From JALSKU01 sp964556545 (GTDB lineage: Bacteria; Campylobacterota; Campylobacteria; Campylobacterales; JALSKU01): a DNA stretch of 64,000 bases. The DNA is taken from positions 12,925 to 76,924 of the forward strand of contig CAZKWE010000092.1 in NCBI GenBank assembly GCA_964556545.1. The letters are read 5' to 3'. A program made the position numbers and the translations under genes. The notes beneath the pieces were generated by a model. The model saw nothing but the letters and a program-made list of their open reading frames with translations. It did not search any database and was not told the DNA's origin. How positions within the stretch are numbered: position 1 is the first letter of the stretch; the number at the start of each line of letters is the position of its first letter. Shown piece by piece: positions 54,032 through 62,189 of the stretch.

Positions 54032-54060
54032 TTGACAAAGGTTATCAAATATGATAACAT
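54032..54060 (+). promoter_or_regulatory. Toxin-antitoxin promoter and operator
   Basis: TTGACA (54032-54037), a 17-nt spacer and TAACAT (54055-54060) form a promoter. A palindrome GTTATCA-aata-TGATAAC (54041-54058) lies across the spacer and -10, a natural site for autorepression by the antitoxin. Transcription would begin at about 54067, at the toxin start codon. Confidence 0.6.
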
Positions 54061-54065
54061 ACCAC

Positions 54066-54398
54066 ATGAATTGGATAATTGAGTTTTTTGATGAGAGTGT
54101 AGAGGCAAAAACCCTTGCCCTGCCTCCAAAGATTTTGGCAATAATGCTACACATTTTTGAATTGATAGAAATGGCAGGAGCTCAGCTTGGAGAACCCTAC
54201 ACAAAACCGCTTAATGATGGTTTGTTTGAAGTACGAGCAAAAGCCAAAGAGGATATTGGTAAAAGTATCTACTGTTATCAAAAAGGGCAAAAGATCATCA
54301 TCTTACATTCATTTGTAAAAAAGGACCAAAAAATACCAAAAAAAGATTTACAAATCGCTCTTAAACGCAAAAAGGAGATAGACAATGCAAACAACTAA
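54066..54398 (+). CDS. HigB/RelE-like toxin (Gp49 family)
   Basis: About 110 residues with WIIEFFDESVEAKTLALPPK at the start, GLFEVRAKAKEDIGKSIYCY and IILHSFVKKDQKIPKKDL, typical of the phage-derived Gp49/HigB group of ribosome-dependent mRNA interferases. The ATG at 54066 gives the family N-terminus; an earlier in-frame ATG (54051) lies inside the promoter operator. It overlaps the antitoxin by 14 nt. The module sits between two copies of the trpA 3' end. Confidence 0.85.
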   Translation: MNWIIEFFDESVEAKTLALPPKILAIMLHIFELIEMAGAQLGEPYTKPLNDGLFEVRAKAKEDIGKSIYCYQKGQKIIILHSFVKKDQKIPKKDLQIALKRKKEIDNANN

Positions 54399-54678
54399 AA
54401 GACTTACATTTGCCAACTTCAAGAAAAAAGCATTGCAAAACGAAGCGGTTGAAAAAGAATATAATGCACTCAAACCTCTATTTGCCATTAAGAAACAGTT
54501 GGTTGTGGCACGCCTTGATAAAGGGCTTACACAAGATGAAATTGCAAAGAAAATCGGAACTTCCAAGTCAAATATATCAAGGCTTGAGAGCTTAAATAAC
54601 AGCTATATGCCCAATCTCGCAACACTTATGAAATATGCTGAAGCACTTGGTATGAGGCTTGATATAGGATTAAGATAG
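54385..54678 (+). CDS. HigA-like XRE-family antitoxin
   Basis: 97 residues with an HTH (about 38-92): VVARLDKGLTQDEIAKKIGT, SKSNISRLESLNN and PNLATLMKYAEALGMRLDI. It should neutralise the upstream toxin and repress the shared promoter at 54032-54060. Toxin-first order is typical of higBA systems. Confidence 0.87.
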   Translation: MQTTKRLTFANFKKKALQNEAVEKEYNALKPLFAIKKQLVVARLDKGLTQDEIAKKIGTSKSNISRLESLNNSYMPNLATLMKYAEALGMRLDIGLR

Positions 54679-54691
54679 AAGTGGAGGTCAG
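54676..54691 (+). repeat. Short direct repeat beginning at a stop codon, copy 2
   Basis: TAGAAGTGGAGGTCAG starts at the antitoxin stop; its partner is at 53907-53924. A GTGG...CCAC pairing just after it may act as a weak terminator of the toxin-antitoxin genes. Confidence 0.4.
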
Positions 54692-54732
54692 TTGCCACCT
54701 TAATTTTTTATGATCCCCTAATTTTTCAATTT

Positions 54733-54815
54733 TTCTTGATGAAAGCTTGACAAATATACAAAAAATTGATAATATATCTCAACTTGCATCTTGTATAAAA
54801 AACGAGATTAATTAG
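54733..54815 (+). pseudogene. Duplicated trpA 3' fragment (83-bp direct repeat, copy 2)
   Basis: 27 codons of trpA plus stop, headless, 82/83 identical to 53827-53909. Its last base is the first base of the mature tmRNA. It carries the probable ssrA promoter. The ancestral state was probably trpA directly adjoining ssrA. Confidence 0.9.
54747..54775 (+). promoter_or_regulatory. ssrA: Probable ssrA promoter inside the trpA fragment
   Basis: TTGACA (54747-54752), 17-nt spacer, TAATAT (54770-54775). The expected start near 54782 gives a leader of about 33 nt removed by RNase P. In the intact trpA copy the -35 reads TTAACA; the single mismatch between the copies restores the consensus here. Confidence 0.7.
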
Positions 54816-55182
54816 GGAGTGACTTGGCTTCGACAGGAACAGACAAGCTTGAGGTTCATGCCGGTTTGAACAATACCGCAAAAATGTTCCGTTAAAAATA
54901 AACGCAAACAATACAAATTACAGACCTGCGCTCGCTGTAGCGTAATAGCCTAACGGCTCGGTCAGTCATTTGGGTTTCCTGCTATCGGAAGCCTATTTGG
55001 CTTAACACTTTTGATAGCTTGAGATAAAAGGTGTCCTACTTTTATCTGACATTTTGGACTGAGAGTTTTCTATCTTGCAAATGGGTAGAAAACTTGAAAC
55101 TTTTTCATTTGCACCAAGCATGTAACAAGACCTCTTGTGAGTCTGTTTTTGGACAGGGGTTCGATCCCCCTCACTTCCACCA
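54815..55182 (+). ncRNA. ssrA: Transfer-messenger RNA (tmRNA)
   Basis: About 368 nt. The 5' end GGGAGTGACTTGGCTTCGAC pairs with the 3' end, which has the T-arm GGTTCGATCCCCC and CACTTCCACCA, giving the alanine tRNA-like domain with encoded CCA. The tag reading frame (54904-54945) encodes ANNTNYRPALAVA and TAA. With SmpB it rescues stalled ribosomes. The tag opening ANN is Campylobacter-like. Confidence 0.95.
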
Positions 55183-55207
55183 ATTTTCTATCAAAATGGA
55201 GCAAATT

Positions 55208-55792
55208 TTGTATCTTAAGACTATATTTTCTTTATCATTGATAATCATTTTTAGCGGATGCCAAACCTCTCAAAACACACTGACATTACCCAAAAAATAT
55301 CAAAACCGAACCCGGGATAAAAGTTCTCTTCAAAATAATCAAAACTATACATATACCGAACAAACTGCTTTTTATGCTCCAAAAATTAAAAAAAATATTT
55401 TACTACCTACAAATAAAAACTTACAATTTTACGGTAGCGGCTACATAAAAGGAATTCTCAAAAGTATATATTATGACAAAAATAAACACAAGTGGATTTA
55501 TTATATAAAAGGTACGGACTTGTCAAACGGAAAATTAAATAGTGCCAAAGTCTATGCCATAAAAAAATCAGGACACATAAATGATTTTGTATATGCAATT
55601 ATAAAAGACGGATATATAAAATCAATCTACATCTATAAATCTTCAAAAAATTACACATTAAAGAAAAAAAGAAAAATAATTAGAAAAAATAAGAAAAAAA
55701 AGATAATTCACAAAATTTATAAAAAAAGCCCTAAAACAATGCATAGAAAGCAAATTATAAGTGCTCCGAAAGTACAAACGGTTACTTTTTGA
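55208..55792 (+). CDS. Basic lipoprotein, unknown function
   Basis: About 194 residues: lipobox IIIFSGC near residue 18, a central region YGSGYIKGILKSIYYDKNKH and a C-terminus very rich in Lys/Ile (KKKRKIIRKNKKKKIIHK). The TTG at 55208 is chosen because GGAG at 55198-55201 is spaced six nt before it; an ATG at 55196 would contain that site. It starts only 25 nt after ssrA and may be read from its promoter. No family recognised. Confidence 0.65.
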   Translation: MYLKTIFSLSLIIIFSGCQTSQNTLTLPKKYQNRTRDKSSLQNNQNYTYTEQTAFYAPKIKKNILLPTNKNLQFYGSGYIKGILKSIYYDKNKHKWIYYIKGTDLSNGKLNSAKVYAIKKSGHINDFVYAIIKDGYIKSIYIYKSSKNYTLKKKRKIIRKNKKKKIIHKIYKKSPKTMHRKQIISAPKVQTVTF

Positions 55793-55895
55793 TTTACTTT
55801 TTGTTAACTTTTTAAAGCTACAATTACCTATTAGCTTAGAAAAAGAAAATATCTTTAAATCTATCAGCTCTCTTGTGTGTTGTTTTCATGAAATC

Positions 55896-55918
55896 GGGTG
55901 GCGAGAGTCACCCTTTTT
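55896..55918 (+). terminator. GAGA-loop terminator
   Basis: GGGTGGC (55896-55902) pairs with GTCACCC (55907-55913) over a GAGA tetraloop and is followed by T6. It closes the lipoprotein transcript and overlaps the tail of the convergent kinase gene region. Confidence 0.75.
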
Positions 55919-57477
55919 TATTTTTTATACAGCTTTATGCAAAAAACTGCCCCGTCTTCGTCATTGTATGCCTTTAAACTGCCTTTCATATTTTTTTCTA
56001 TGATAAGTTTTGACATATACAGTCCTATTCCCGTACCCGAAGAAGTATCTTTAGTGGTAAAATACGGTTCAAATATCTTTTCTATCGGTTTTGTCCGTAT
56101 TCCGCCGGCATTATCTTTGATATATAGTTTTATTATATTATCATTATTTGATTCTAATGATATGACAACTTGTGGATTTTTTATGCTATTTTTCATAAGA
56201 GCATATTTTGCATTTGAAAGAATATTTAAAACAACTTGTTCAAACTCACTCTCATAACCGTATATTTTGATATCTTTGTCTATATTGATAACAATTTTGA
56301 TATTTTTATCTTTTAAAGATGATTCCATGATCGAAAGAACTCTCATAACAGCCTGTTTTATGCTAAAAAGTTTCATTTTTTTATCCGGAATAAAAAAGTT
56401 TCTAAAATCATCTATGGTTTGAGACATAAATTCCAAAAGCCTGTCTATATCATCTCCTTTTTTTTGCATATATTCACTATCAAGCAAACCTTTTTGATAT
56501 CTCATTTTTATATTCATCATAATTGATGAAAGCTCATTTAACGGCTGTCTCCACTGATGAGCTATATTGCTTATCATTTCACCAAGAGCTATAAATTTTG
56601 ACTTTTGAATTAAAAATTGATCTTTTTCCCTATTTTTTTCTACTTCTTTTTTTACCCTTTCTTCCAAATTTCTGTTTAGATTTTCAAGTTCAAATGCTTT
56701 GTGACTTACTTCGTCTCTGTAATTTTGAAAAAATCTGTCTATTCTATTGCCAAGAAATATAGCAAACAAAAAAGCTATTATATAAAATACTAAATATACT
56801 ATTACTGTTAAAATTATCTCTTTTTTTACACTTTTTAAGAGTTCACTTCTTTTTTTTGCTATAGATTTTTCTATATCATCAAGATACACACCTGCCGCCA
56901 CAACCCAGTTGTATTTTTTATACAGTTTAAAATATGACAGTTTCAATATCTTTTTAACTGTTTTTGGTTTTTTATATCGGTACATTACAAATGATTCACC
57001 CTTTTTCTTTATATCTTTTAAAAACTGTTCTCTAAACATTTTCCCGTCGGCATCTTTGTATTTTGAAGAGATATATTTACCTATAAGATCCGCTCTATTT
57101 GGATTGATAAACATTTTGGCAAATTTTTCTCCGCCATTAAAATTGATAATTTTATAAACAAATATATAATTCAGTCTGTTTTCTCCAAATCTTATGGAAC
57201 TTATATAATCTTTTATCAATTTCAGTGATTTTTTATTGTCAATATATTCATTTTTATCCATAAAATCTATAAAATGCACAACCGAGTCAACTTCTCTTTT
57301 TAAAAATATTTTTTGGTTGTTAATTCTCTCTTTTTTTAAATTATCCAACTCTTTTTCAAACTCTTCATACTGCCTGTCGGTAGAAAAATATACTGTAAAA
57401 GTCATAAGAGCAAAAAGTATAACGGTAAAAGAGATGATTATAACTTTTGCTATATTGTTTTCTTTGATAATTTTCAT
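55918..57477 (-). CDS. Cache-domain sensor histidine kinase
   Basis: 519 residues: TM1 (about 10-30), an extracytoplasmic sCache_2-type domain (about 70-215, with NWVVAAGVYLDDIEKS), TM2 (about 215-240), coiled coil, H-box HQWRQPLNELSSIMMNIK (about 310), N-box FEQVVLNILSNAKYAL and ATPase motifs KDNAGGI and GTGIGLYMSKLI. It likely senses a small organic acid and phosphorylates the divergently encoded regulator at 57565. Placement beside dctPQM suggests a dicarboxylate signal. Confidence 0.88.
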   Translation of the reverse strand: MKIIKENNIAKVIIISFTVILFALMTFTVYFSTDRQYEEFEKELDNLKKERINNQKIFLKREVDSVVHFIDFMDKNEYIDNKKSLKLIKDYISSIRFGENRLNYIFVYKIINFNGGEKFAKMFINPNRADLIGKYISSKYKDADGKMFREQFLKDIKKKGESFVMYRYKKPKTVKKILKLSYFKLYKKYNWVVAAGVYLDDIEKSIAKKRSELLKSVKKEIILTVIVYLVFYIIAFLFAIFLGNRIDRFFQNYRDEVSHKAFELENLNRNLEERVKKEVEKNREKDQFLIQKSKFIALGEMISNIAHQWRQPLNELSSIMMNIKMRYQKGLLDSEYMQKKGDDIDRLLEFMSQTIDDFRNFFIPDKKMKLFSIKQAVMRVLSIMESSLKDKNIKIVINIDKDIKIYGYESEFEQVVLNILSNAKYALMKNSIKNPQVVISLESNNDNIIKLYIKDNAGGIRTKPIEKIFEPYFTTKDTSSGTGIGLYMSKLIIEKNMKGSLKAYNDEDGAVFCIKLYKK

Positions 57478-57564
57478 TTTTTTCCTATTTTTATTGATTT
57501 TATTGGTAAATTATTATATCATACATTGCTATAACATTTTATGAACATCTCTAAAAGGTAAAAT

Positions 57565-58242
57565 ATGAAAAACAAATTGGAACATTTAAAAAATTATACT
57601 GTTTTATATGCTGAGGACGAACCGGGTACAAGAGAAAATATATCCGAACTTTTAAAAATGATGTTTAAAAAAGTATATGTTGCTGACAATGGAGATGATG
57701 CATATGAACTTTATCTTAGACATATGCCTGATCTTGTTATAACGGATATAAAAATGCCCGGACTTGACGGAATAGAGCTTGCAAAGGAGATAAGAAAGAT
57801 AAGCTCTTCTACCCAGATTATAGTTATTTCGGCTTATACTGATGTTGATTATATGCTTAGTGCGGTTGAGCTTTCACTTATAAGATACATAGTAAAACCT
57901 TTGACGCAGACAAAGTTAAACAAAGCTTTGGAACTTTTCTTAAAAAATAAAGAAAAAAGAAAAATTTATGAACTTGAAGACGGATGGCGATATGATGAAG
58001 ATAAACATATCACTATCGACCCTGAAGGAAATGAACATAAACTTACAAAAAAAGAAGACAGACTTTTAAAACTGCTTTCCGAAAAAGATAGAACAGTAAC
58101 TTATAAAGAGATAGAAACTTATGTATGGGGATATGATAATGCAATGAGCCAAAATGCCCTAAGACTGCTCGCAAAAAATCTTAGAAAAAAACTTCCTGAT
58201 GGTCTTGTAAAAAATATACATGCTACCGGATACAGACTGTAA
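57565..58242 (+). CDS. OmpR-type response regulator
   Basis: 225 residues: receiver domain with acidic pocket YAEDEPGT, phospho-Asp in DLVITDIKMPGLDG (about residue 55) and the Lys in RYIVKPLTQ (about 112); winged-helix DNA-binding domain (about 145-225) ending LRKKLPDGLVKNIHATGYRL. It pairs with the kinase encoded divergently. OmpR-type regulators bind tandem direct repeats, such as the 11-bp repeats before dctP. Confidence 0.9.
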   Translation: MKNKLEHLKNYTVLYAEDEPGTRENISELLKMMFKKVYVADNGDDAYELYLRHMPDLVITDIKMPGLDGIELAKEIRKISSSTQIIVISAYTDVDYMLSAVELSLIRYIVKPLTQTKLNKALELFLKNKEKRKIYELEDGWRYDEDKHITIDPEGNEHKLTKKEDRLLKLLSEKDRTVTYKEIETYVWGYDNAMSQNALRLLAKNLRKKLPDGLVKNIHATGYRL

Positions 58243-58372
58243 GACCACTTCCAATCAGGTGCTTGACTATAAATTTATTTTTTGTTTAAAGGCACCTGCA
58301 AGTTTCCAAAATATTTAAAACTTTCATTTTGTTTCAAAATTAAATACCTTATTAAAAAAATTTCAATTTTAT

Positions 58373-58394
58373 TATAATTTACATATAATTTACA
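58373..58394. promoter_or_regulatory. Tandem 11-bp direct repeats upstream of dctP
   Basis: TATAATTTACA occurs twice in immediate tandem (58373-58383, 58384-58394), 45-66 nt before dctP. The same 11-mer appears inverted before the porin gene. The spacing of one helical turn suits an OmpR-type regulator. A TATAAT inside each unit could also be a -10. Confidence 0.5.
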
Positions 58395-58438
58395 TACAAT
58401 AATATTACAATAGATGCAAAATTTTACAAGGAGTTATT

Positions 58439-59434
58439 ATGAGAAAAAGCCTCAAAGCTATAATGATAGCAAGTTTATTGGCTTCAAGTACATTTGCAGC
58501 TGATTATGTGCTTAAGTTTTCACATGTTGTTAGTCCAAATACACCAAAAGGCAAGGCAGCTGATTTTTTTGCCAAAAGATTGGAGGAATTAAGCGGCGGA
58601 AAGATAGATGTTCAGGTTTATCCGAATTCTCAGTTGTATAAAGATAAAGCCGTTTTAAAAGCTCTTAAGCTAAACTCGGTCCAAATGGCATGTCCTAGCT
58701 TTTCAAAATTCGGAAGATTTGTGCCTCAGCTTGCACTTTTTGATCTTCCTTTCCTGTTTAAAGATATGGATCATGTTCACAGAGTTCAAGACAGTAAAGT
58801 CGGAGCAAAACTTAAAAATATGGTAACCAAAAAGGGCTATGTAGCACTTGATTTTTGGGATAACGGCTTTAAAGAGTTAACTTCATCAAAAAAAGCCCTT
58901 CTTTGGCCAAAAGATGCAGCAGGACAAAAGTTTAGAATTATGAGTTCAAAAGTTCTTGAAGCACAATTTAAAGCAGTAGGTGCAAATCCTCAAATGATGC
59001 CTTTTAGCGAAGTTTACTCTGCACTTCAGCAAGGTGTTATTGATGGAGAAGAAAACACAATCTCCAATATATATACAAAAAAATTCTATGAAGTTCAAAA
59101 GTATATGACTATGAGCAACCACGGATATTTGGGATATCTTGTAGTTATGAGCAAAAAATTCTGGAATTCACTTCCGTCCGATCTTAAAAAAGATGTAAAA
59201 CAGGCTATGAAAGAAGCTACTGCAAAAGAGAGACAATATGCCATTGAGCTTAACAATTCTCAGTTTGCAAAGATCAAAGCTTATGCAGATAAAACAGGAA
59301 AATTAAAGATATACAACCTAACTCCTGAACAAAGAGCGGCATGGGAAAAAGCTGAGAGCAAGATATATCCTCAGTTTTACAGTCCTAAGAAGATAGGCAA
59401 AGATCTTATCCAAGCAGCATTAAAACTAAAATAG
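58439..59434 (+). CDS. dctP: TRAP transporter solute-binding protein DctP
   Basis: 331 residues: signal peptide (about 1-20, ending STFAADY), then the DctP family pattern KFSHVVSPNTPKGKAADFFA, RIMSSKVLEAQFKAVGANPQ (the substrate-arginine region) and QQGVIDGEENTISN. It captures a C4-dicarboxylate or related acid in the periplasm. AAGGAG precedes the ATG. Confidence 0.92.
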   Translation: MRKSLKAIMIASLLASSTFAADYVLKFSHVVSPNTPKGKAADFFAKRLEELSGGKIDVQVYPNSQLYKDKAVLKALKLNSVQMACPSFSKFGRFVPQLALFDLPFLFKDMDHVHRVQDSKVGAKLKNMVTKKGYVALDFWDNGFKELTSSKKALLWPKDAAGQKFRIMSSKVLEAQFKAVGANPQMMPFSEVYSALQQGVIDGEENTISNIYTKKFYEVQKYMTMSNHGYLGYLVVMSKKFWNSLPSDLKKDVKQAMKEATAKERQYAIELNNSQFAKIKAYADKTGKLKIYNLTPEQRAAWEKAESKIYPQFYSPKKIGKDLIQAALKLK

Positions 59435-59444
59435 CACAACAGTT

Positions 59445-60263
59445 ATGTTTAGCCTGATTGATAAGATACTCGGCAGCATAAACAGATCCATTGCAGCTTT
59501 CGGCATTGCCGCCGGAGTTGCATTGGCTTTTATAAATGTTGTTGCAAGATACGGTTTTAACGGTTCAATTACATGGGCTAGTGAACTTACAAACTACTTT
59601 TTTATCTGGAGTGCCTTTTTTGGAGCAGCTTACTGCTTTAAAAAAGACTCTCATATCTCTGTTACCATTCTTATGGAAAGACTTCCCGCACCTCTTATGA
59701 AAGCACTTATGATACTTTCTCATATTTTTGTTATCATATATCTCTCTGCAGTTGCATACTATGGTTACAAGTATATTCTTTTGGAAATCGATATGGAAGA
59801 AGTATCTGTTGATTTAATAGTACCGCAGATATCATGGCTTGGTATGAGTGACGAATGGGCTGTTCCTATGTGGATACCATATTCCGTTATACCTTTGGCT
59901 TTTGCTTCAGCCGCTGTAAGAGTTTTTGAAAAATTGGTTGAAATTATCAAAACTCCTGCCGAATTAGCCAGACGAGAGAGTGAAGCAGAGATGATACTTG
60001 CAAAAATGCAAGAAAGTGAAGATGAAGAAAAACTTGAAAAAATTGAAAAAATAGTAGAAACCAATGAAGAGATTGACAAAATTGAAAGAATAGAGGAAAA
60101 ATTAGAGACACTTGAAAAAGAAATGGAAAAAATCATAGAAAATGAGGTTGATTCTCTTGATATAGATGAAAAAAGAGAAAGACTTAAAAAAATTGAGAAA
60201 AAATTAGAAACTTGTCATCAAAAACTTTCTCAAAAATTGACAAATTTAAAAAAGGAGAGTTAA
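59445..60263 (+). CDS. dctQ: TRAP transporter small permease DctQ with C-terminal coiled coil
   Basis: 272 residues. The DctQ domain (about 1-165) has four TM segments with ARYGFNGSITWASELTNYFF. The remaining 100 residues are a highly charged predicted coiled coil (EDEEKLEKIEKIVETNEE and KRERLKKIEKKLET). DctQ proteins are usually about 160-200 residues, so the tail is an addition. It begins 10 nt after dctP and ends 1 nt before dctM. Confidence 0.88.
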   Translation: MFSLIDKILGSINRSIAAFGIAAGVALAFINVVARYGFNGSITWASELTNYFFIWSAFFGAAYCFKKDSHISVTILMERLPAPLMKALMILSHIFVIIYLSAVAYYGYKYILLEIDMEEVSVDLIVPQISWLGMSDEWAVPMWIPYSVIPLAFASAAVRVFEKLVEIIKTPAELARRESEAEMILAKMQESEDEEKLEKIEKIVETNEEIDKIERIEEKLETLEKEMEKIIENEVDSLDIDEKRERLKKIEKKLETCHQKLSQKLTNLKKES

Positions 60264-60264
60264 A

Positions 60265-61545
60265 ATGCATGTTTATATACTCTTCGGACTCTTCTTTTTC
60301 CTGATGATTATAGGAACGCCTATAGCTGTTGCTCTTGGCGGAAGTACATTTTTAACCCTTGTTATGTTTACAGGCTTGTCGCCTTCTGAAATATCTTCAA
60401 TGCTTTTTGAAAAGATTGACTCATATTCTCTTATGGCAATACCTATGTTTATACTTGCCGGCAATCTTTTAAGCAAAGGAAGTGCATCCAAAAGGATCAT
60501 AGACTTTGCAAAAAGTGCGGTAGGGCATCTGCCCGGCGGTCTTCCTATAAGTGCGATATTCGCAAGTATTATATTTGCGGCAGTTAGCGGAAGCTCGCCT
60601 GCAACAGTTGTAGCTATCGGCTCCATTATGTTTGCCGCCATCCAGGAAGCCGGTTACCCGAAAAGATATGCCATAGGAACCATAGCAACTTCGGGAAGTC
60701 TCGGTATTTTGATACCGCCCTCTATCGTTATGATAGTCTATGGAGTAACTGCCGAACAATCTATAGGAAAACTTTTTATGGCAGGAGTGATTCCCGGATT
60801 TTTACTTGGAGGCATGCTGATAGCAGTTACCTATATAGGTGCAAAAAAACTGGGTTTTAAAAAGACTGAGCCTGCCCCGTTTAAAGAAAGAATGGCGAAA
60901 CTAAAAGATGCCTCCTGGGCATTGATGACTATCGTTATAGTTATAGGAGGAATATACGGAGGTATATTTACTCCGACCGAAGCTGCCGCAGTTGCCGCTG
61001 TTTGGGCATTTTTCGTATCCTGGATAATATACAAAGATGTAAGCTTGAAAGATTTTTATCCTATCATTTTAGAATCAGCCAAAACTGCGGCTATGATCAT
61101 GTTTGTTATAGCAAATGCGATGCTTTTTGCCCACTTTTTGACTTTGGAAAATGTTCCCCAGCAAATAACGGAAGCTTTGGTAAATGCACATGTCGGCAAG
61201 ATAGTATTTTTACTTCTTATCAATATACTGCTTATCATAGCAGGAAGTTTTATGGAGCCAAGTGCCATCATCATGATACTCGTGCCTCTTCTCTTGCCGG
61301 TTGCAACCGCCCTTGGAGTCAACCCTATACATCTTGGTATTATTATCACGGTAAATATGGAGATAGGTATGGTTTCACCGCCGGTAGGATTAAATCTCTT
61401 TGTTACAAGCGGAATAACCGGATTTAACATAAAAGATGTCATTATCTATACACTTCCTTGGACACTGACTTTGCTTGTAGGTTTGGCTATCGTAACTTAT
61501 ATACCTATTATATCATTATGGCTACCAAATATAATGTATGGGTAA
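60265..61545 (+). CDS. dctM: TRAP transporter large permease DctM
   Basis: 426 residues with about twelve hydrophobic segments and the family patterns GTPIAVALGGSTFLTLV, AAVSGSSPATVVAIGSIMF and GILIPPSIVMIVYGVTAEQS. It moves the solute across the inner membrane with Na+, together with DctQ. Length is typical. A terminator follows at 61543. Confidence 0.94.
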   Translation: MHVYILFGLFFFLMIIGTPIAVALGGSTFLTLVMFTGLSPSEISSMLFEKIDSYSLMAIPMFILAGNLLSKGSASKRIIDFAKSAVGHLPGGLPISAIFASIIFAAVSGSSPATVVAIGSIMFAAIQEAGYPKRYAIGTIATSGSLGILIPPSIVMIVYGVTAEQSIGKLFMAGVIPGFLLGGMLIAVTYIGAKKLGFKKTEPAPFKERMAKLKDASWALMTIVIVIGGIYGGIFTPTEAAAVAAVWAFFVSWIIYKDVSLKDFYPIILESAKTAAMIMFVIANAMLFAHFLTLENVPQQITEALVNAHVGKIVFLLLINILLIIAGSFMEPSAIIMILVPLLLPVATALGVNPIHLGIIITVNMEIGMVSPPVGLNLFVTSGITGFNIKDVIIYTLPWTLTLLVGLAIVTYIPIISLWLPNIMYG

Positions 61546-61590
61546 AATCCGTTAAAAAAACGACAACTGCTTGTCGTTTTTAGGATTTTA
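61543..61590 (+). terminator. Terminator after dctPQM
   Basis: AAAAACGACAA (61556-61566), CTGC loop and TTGTCGTTTTT (61571-61581) form a perfect stem ending in T5; outer TAAAATCC/GGATTTTA arms extend it. Strong intrinsic terminator. Confidence 0.85.
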
Positions 61591-61613
61591 CGACTTTTTT
61601 CATATGTAAGCCC

Positions 61614-61699
61614 TAAAACAAGGTTTTTAGTGGCGAACACAAAAAAGTCCGGAACATTAAAGTAAATCGTAGCGAGTGAAACGAGGTAGATTTACGGTT
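61614..61699 (+). repeat. 86-bp direct repeat, copy 1
   Basis: Identical over 86 bp to 61824-61909. Contains inner symmetric parts such as GTAAATCG...TAGATTTAC. It lies in the 644-bp gap between dctM and the porin (61546-62189), which has no credible ORF. Confidence 0.9.
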
Positions 61700-61823
61700 C
61701 ATTCAATGTAATTGAATAGTAGTTTAACGAAGTTAAACACAATAAAGATAAATTCTACGCATACAAAAACATTGATACGAAGTAAATATTTATTAAAACA
61801 AAGCTTTAGCGGTAAAAACATGT

Positions 61824-61909
61824 TAAAACAAGGTTTTTAGTGGCGAACACAAAAAAGTCCGGAACATTAAAGTAAATCGTAGCGAGTGAAACGAGGTAGA
61901 TTTACGGTT
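61824..61909 (+). repeat. 86-bp direct repeat, copy 2
   Basis: Second copy, offset 210 bp from the first. Similarity continues imperfectly for about 40 bp beyond, including GTTTAACGA(A/G)GTTAAA. The remaining gap (61910-62189) is AT-rich and holds the porin promoter. Confidence 0.9.
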
Positions 61910-62129
61910 AATTGGACGGAGTTGAATAGTCGTTTAACGAGGTTAAAACAACCGGCTTTATTGACATTATCCTCCATGTTTTGTATAACTTGTCAATATC
62001 AAACAAAATCAAATCTCCAATTTAAGCAGATTTGAATTTTACAATTCACAATTTTCACAATTTTTTTCATTTATTAACAAAATTAACAATCAAATAGCAT
62101 AAAAACTTATGTTTTAAGCTAAATTTAAT

Positions 62130-62140
62130 TGTAAATTATA
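62130..62140 (-). promoter_or_regulatory. Inverted copy of the dctP 11-mer upstream of the porin gene
   Basis: Read on the minus strand this is TATAATTTACA, the exact 11-mer repeated before dctP, 50-60 nt upstream of the porin ATG. It suggests shared control by the response regulator at 57565. Confidence 0.4.
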
Positions 62141-62189
62141 AAACTTTTTTGTATAATACTCAGGAAAACAATTTTACAAGGAGATATAT

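Noticed and set aside
54733..54815. The trpA copy as an attachment site of a tmRNA-targeting genomic island
   Set aside because: Islands usually integrate at the 3' end of ssrA and carry an integrase; here the repeat is on the 5' side and no integrase is present.
55031..55207. A longer reading frame for the 55208 lipoprotein starting inside tmRNA
   Set aside because: It would overlap ssrA by about 150 nt and bury the lipoprotein signal; the TTG at 55208 with GGAG at the right spacing explains the gene.
58256..58303. CAGGTGC/GCACCTG pair after the response regulator as a terminator
   Set aside because: The loop is more than 30 nt and no T run follows; the pairing could be chance.
59765..60136. 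Serine/isoleucine-rich antisense ORF opposite dctQ
   Set aside because: It is the complement of the low-complexity Glu/Lys coiled-coil codons and has no plausible start context or protein character.
61614..61909. The 86-bp repeats as a CRISPR array
   Set aside because: Only two units, far longer than CRISPR repeats, with a 124-bp spacer and no cas genes.
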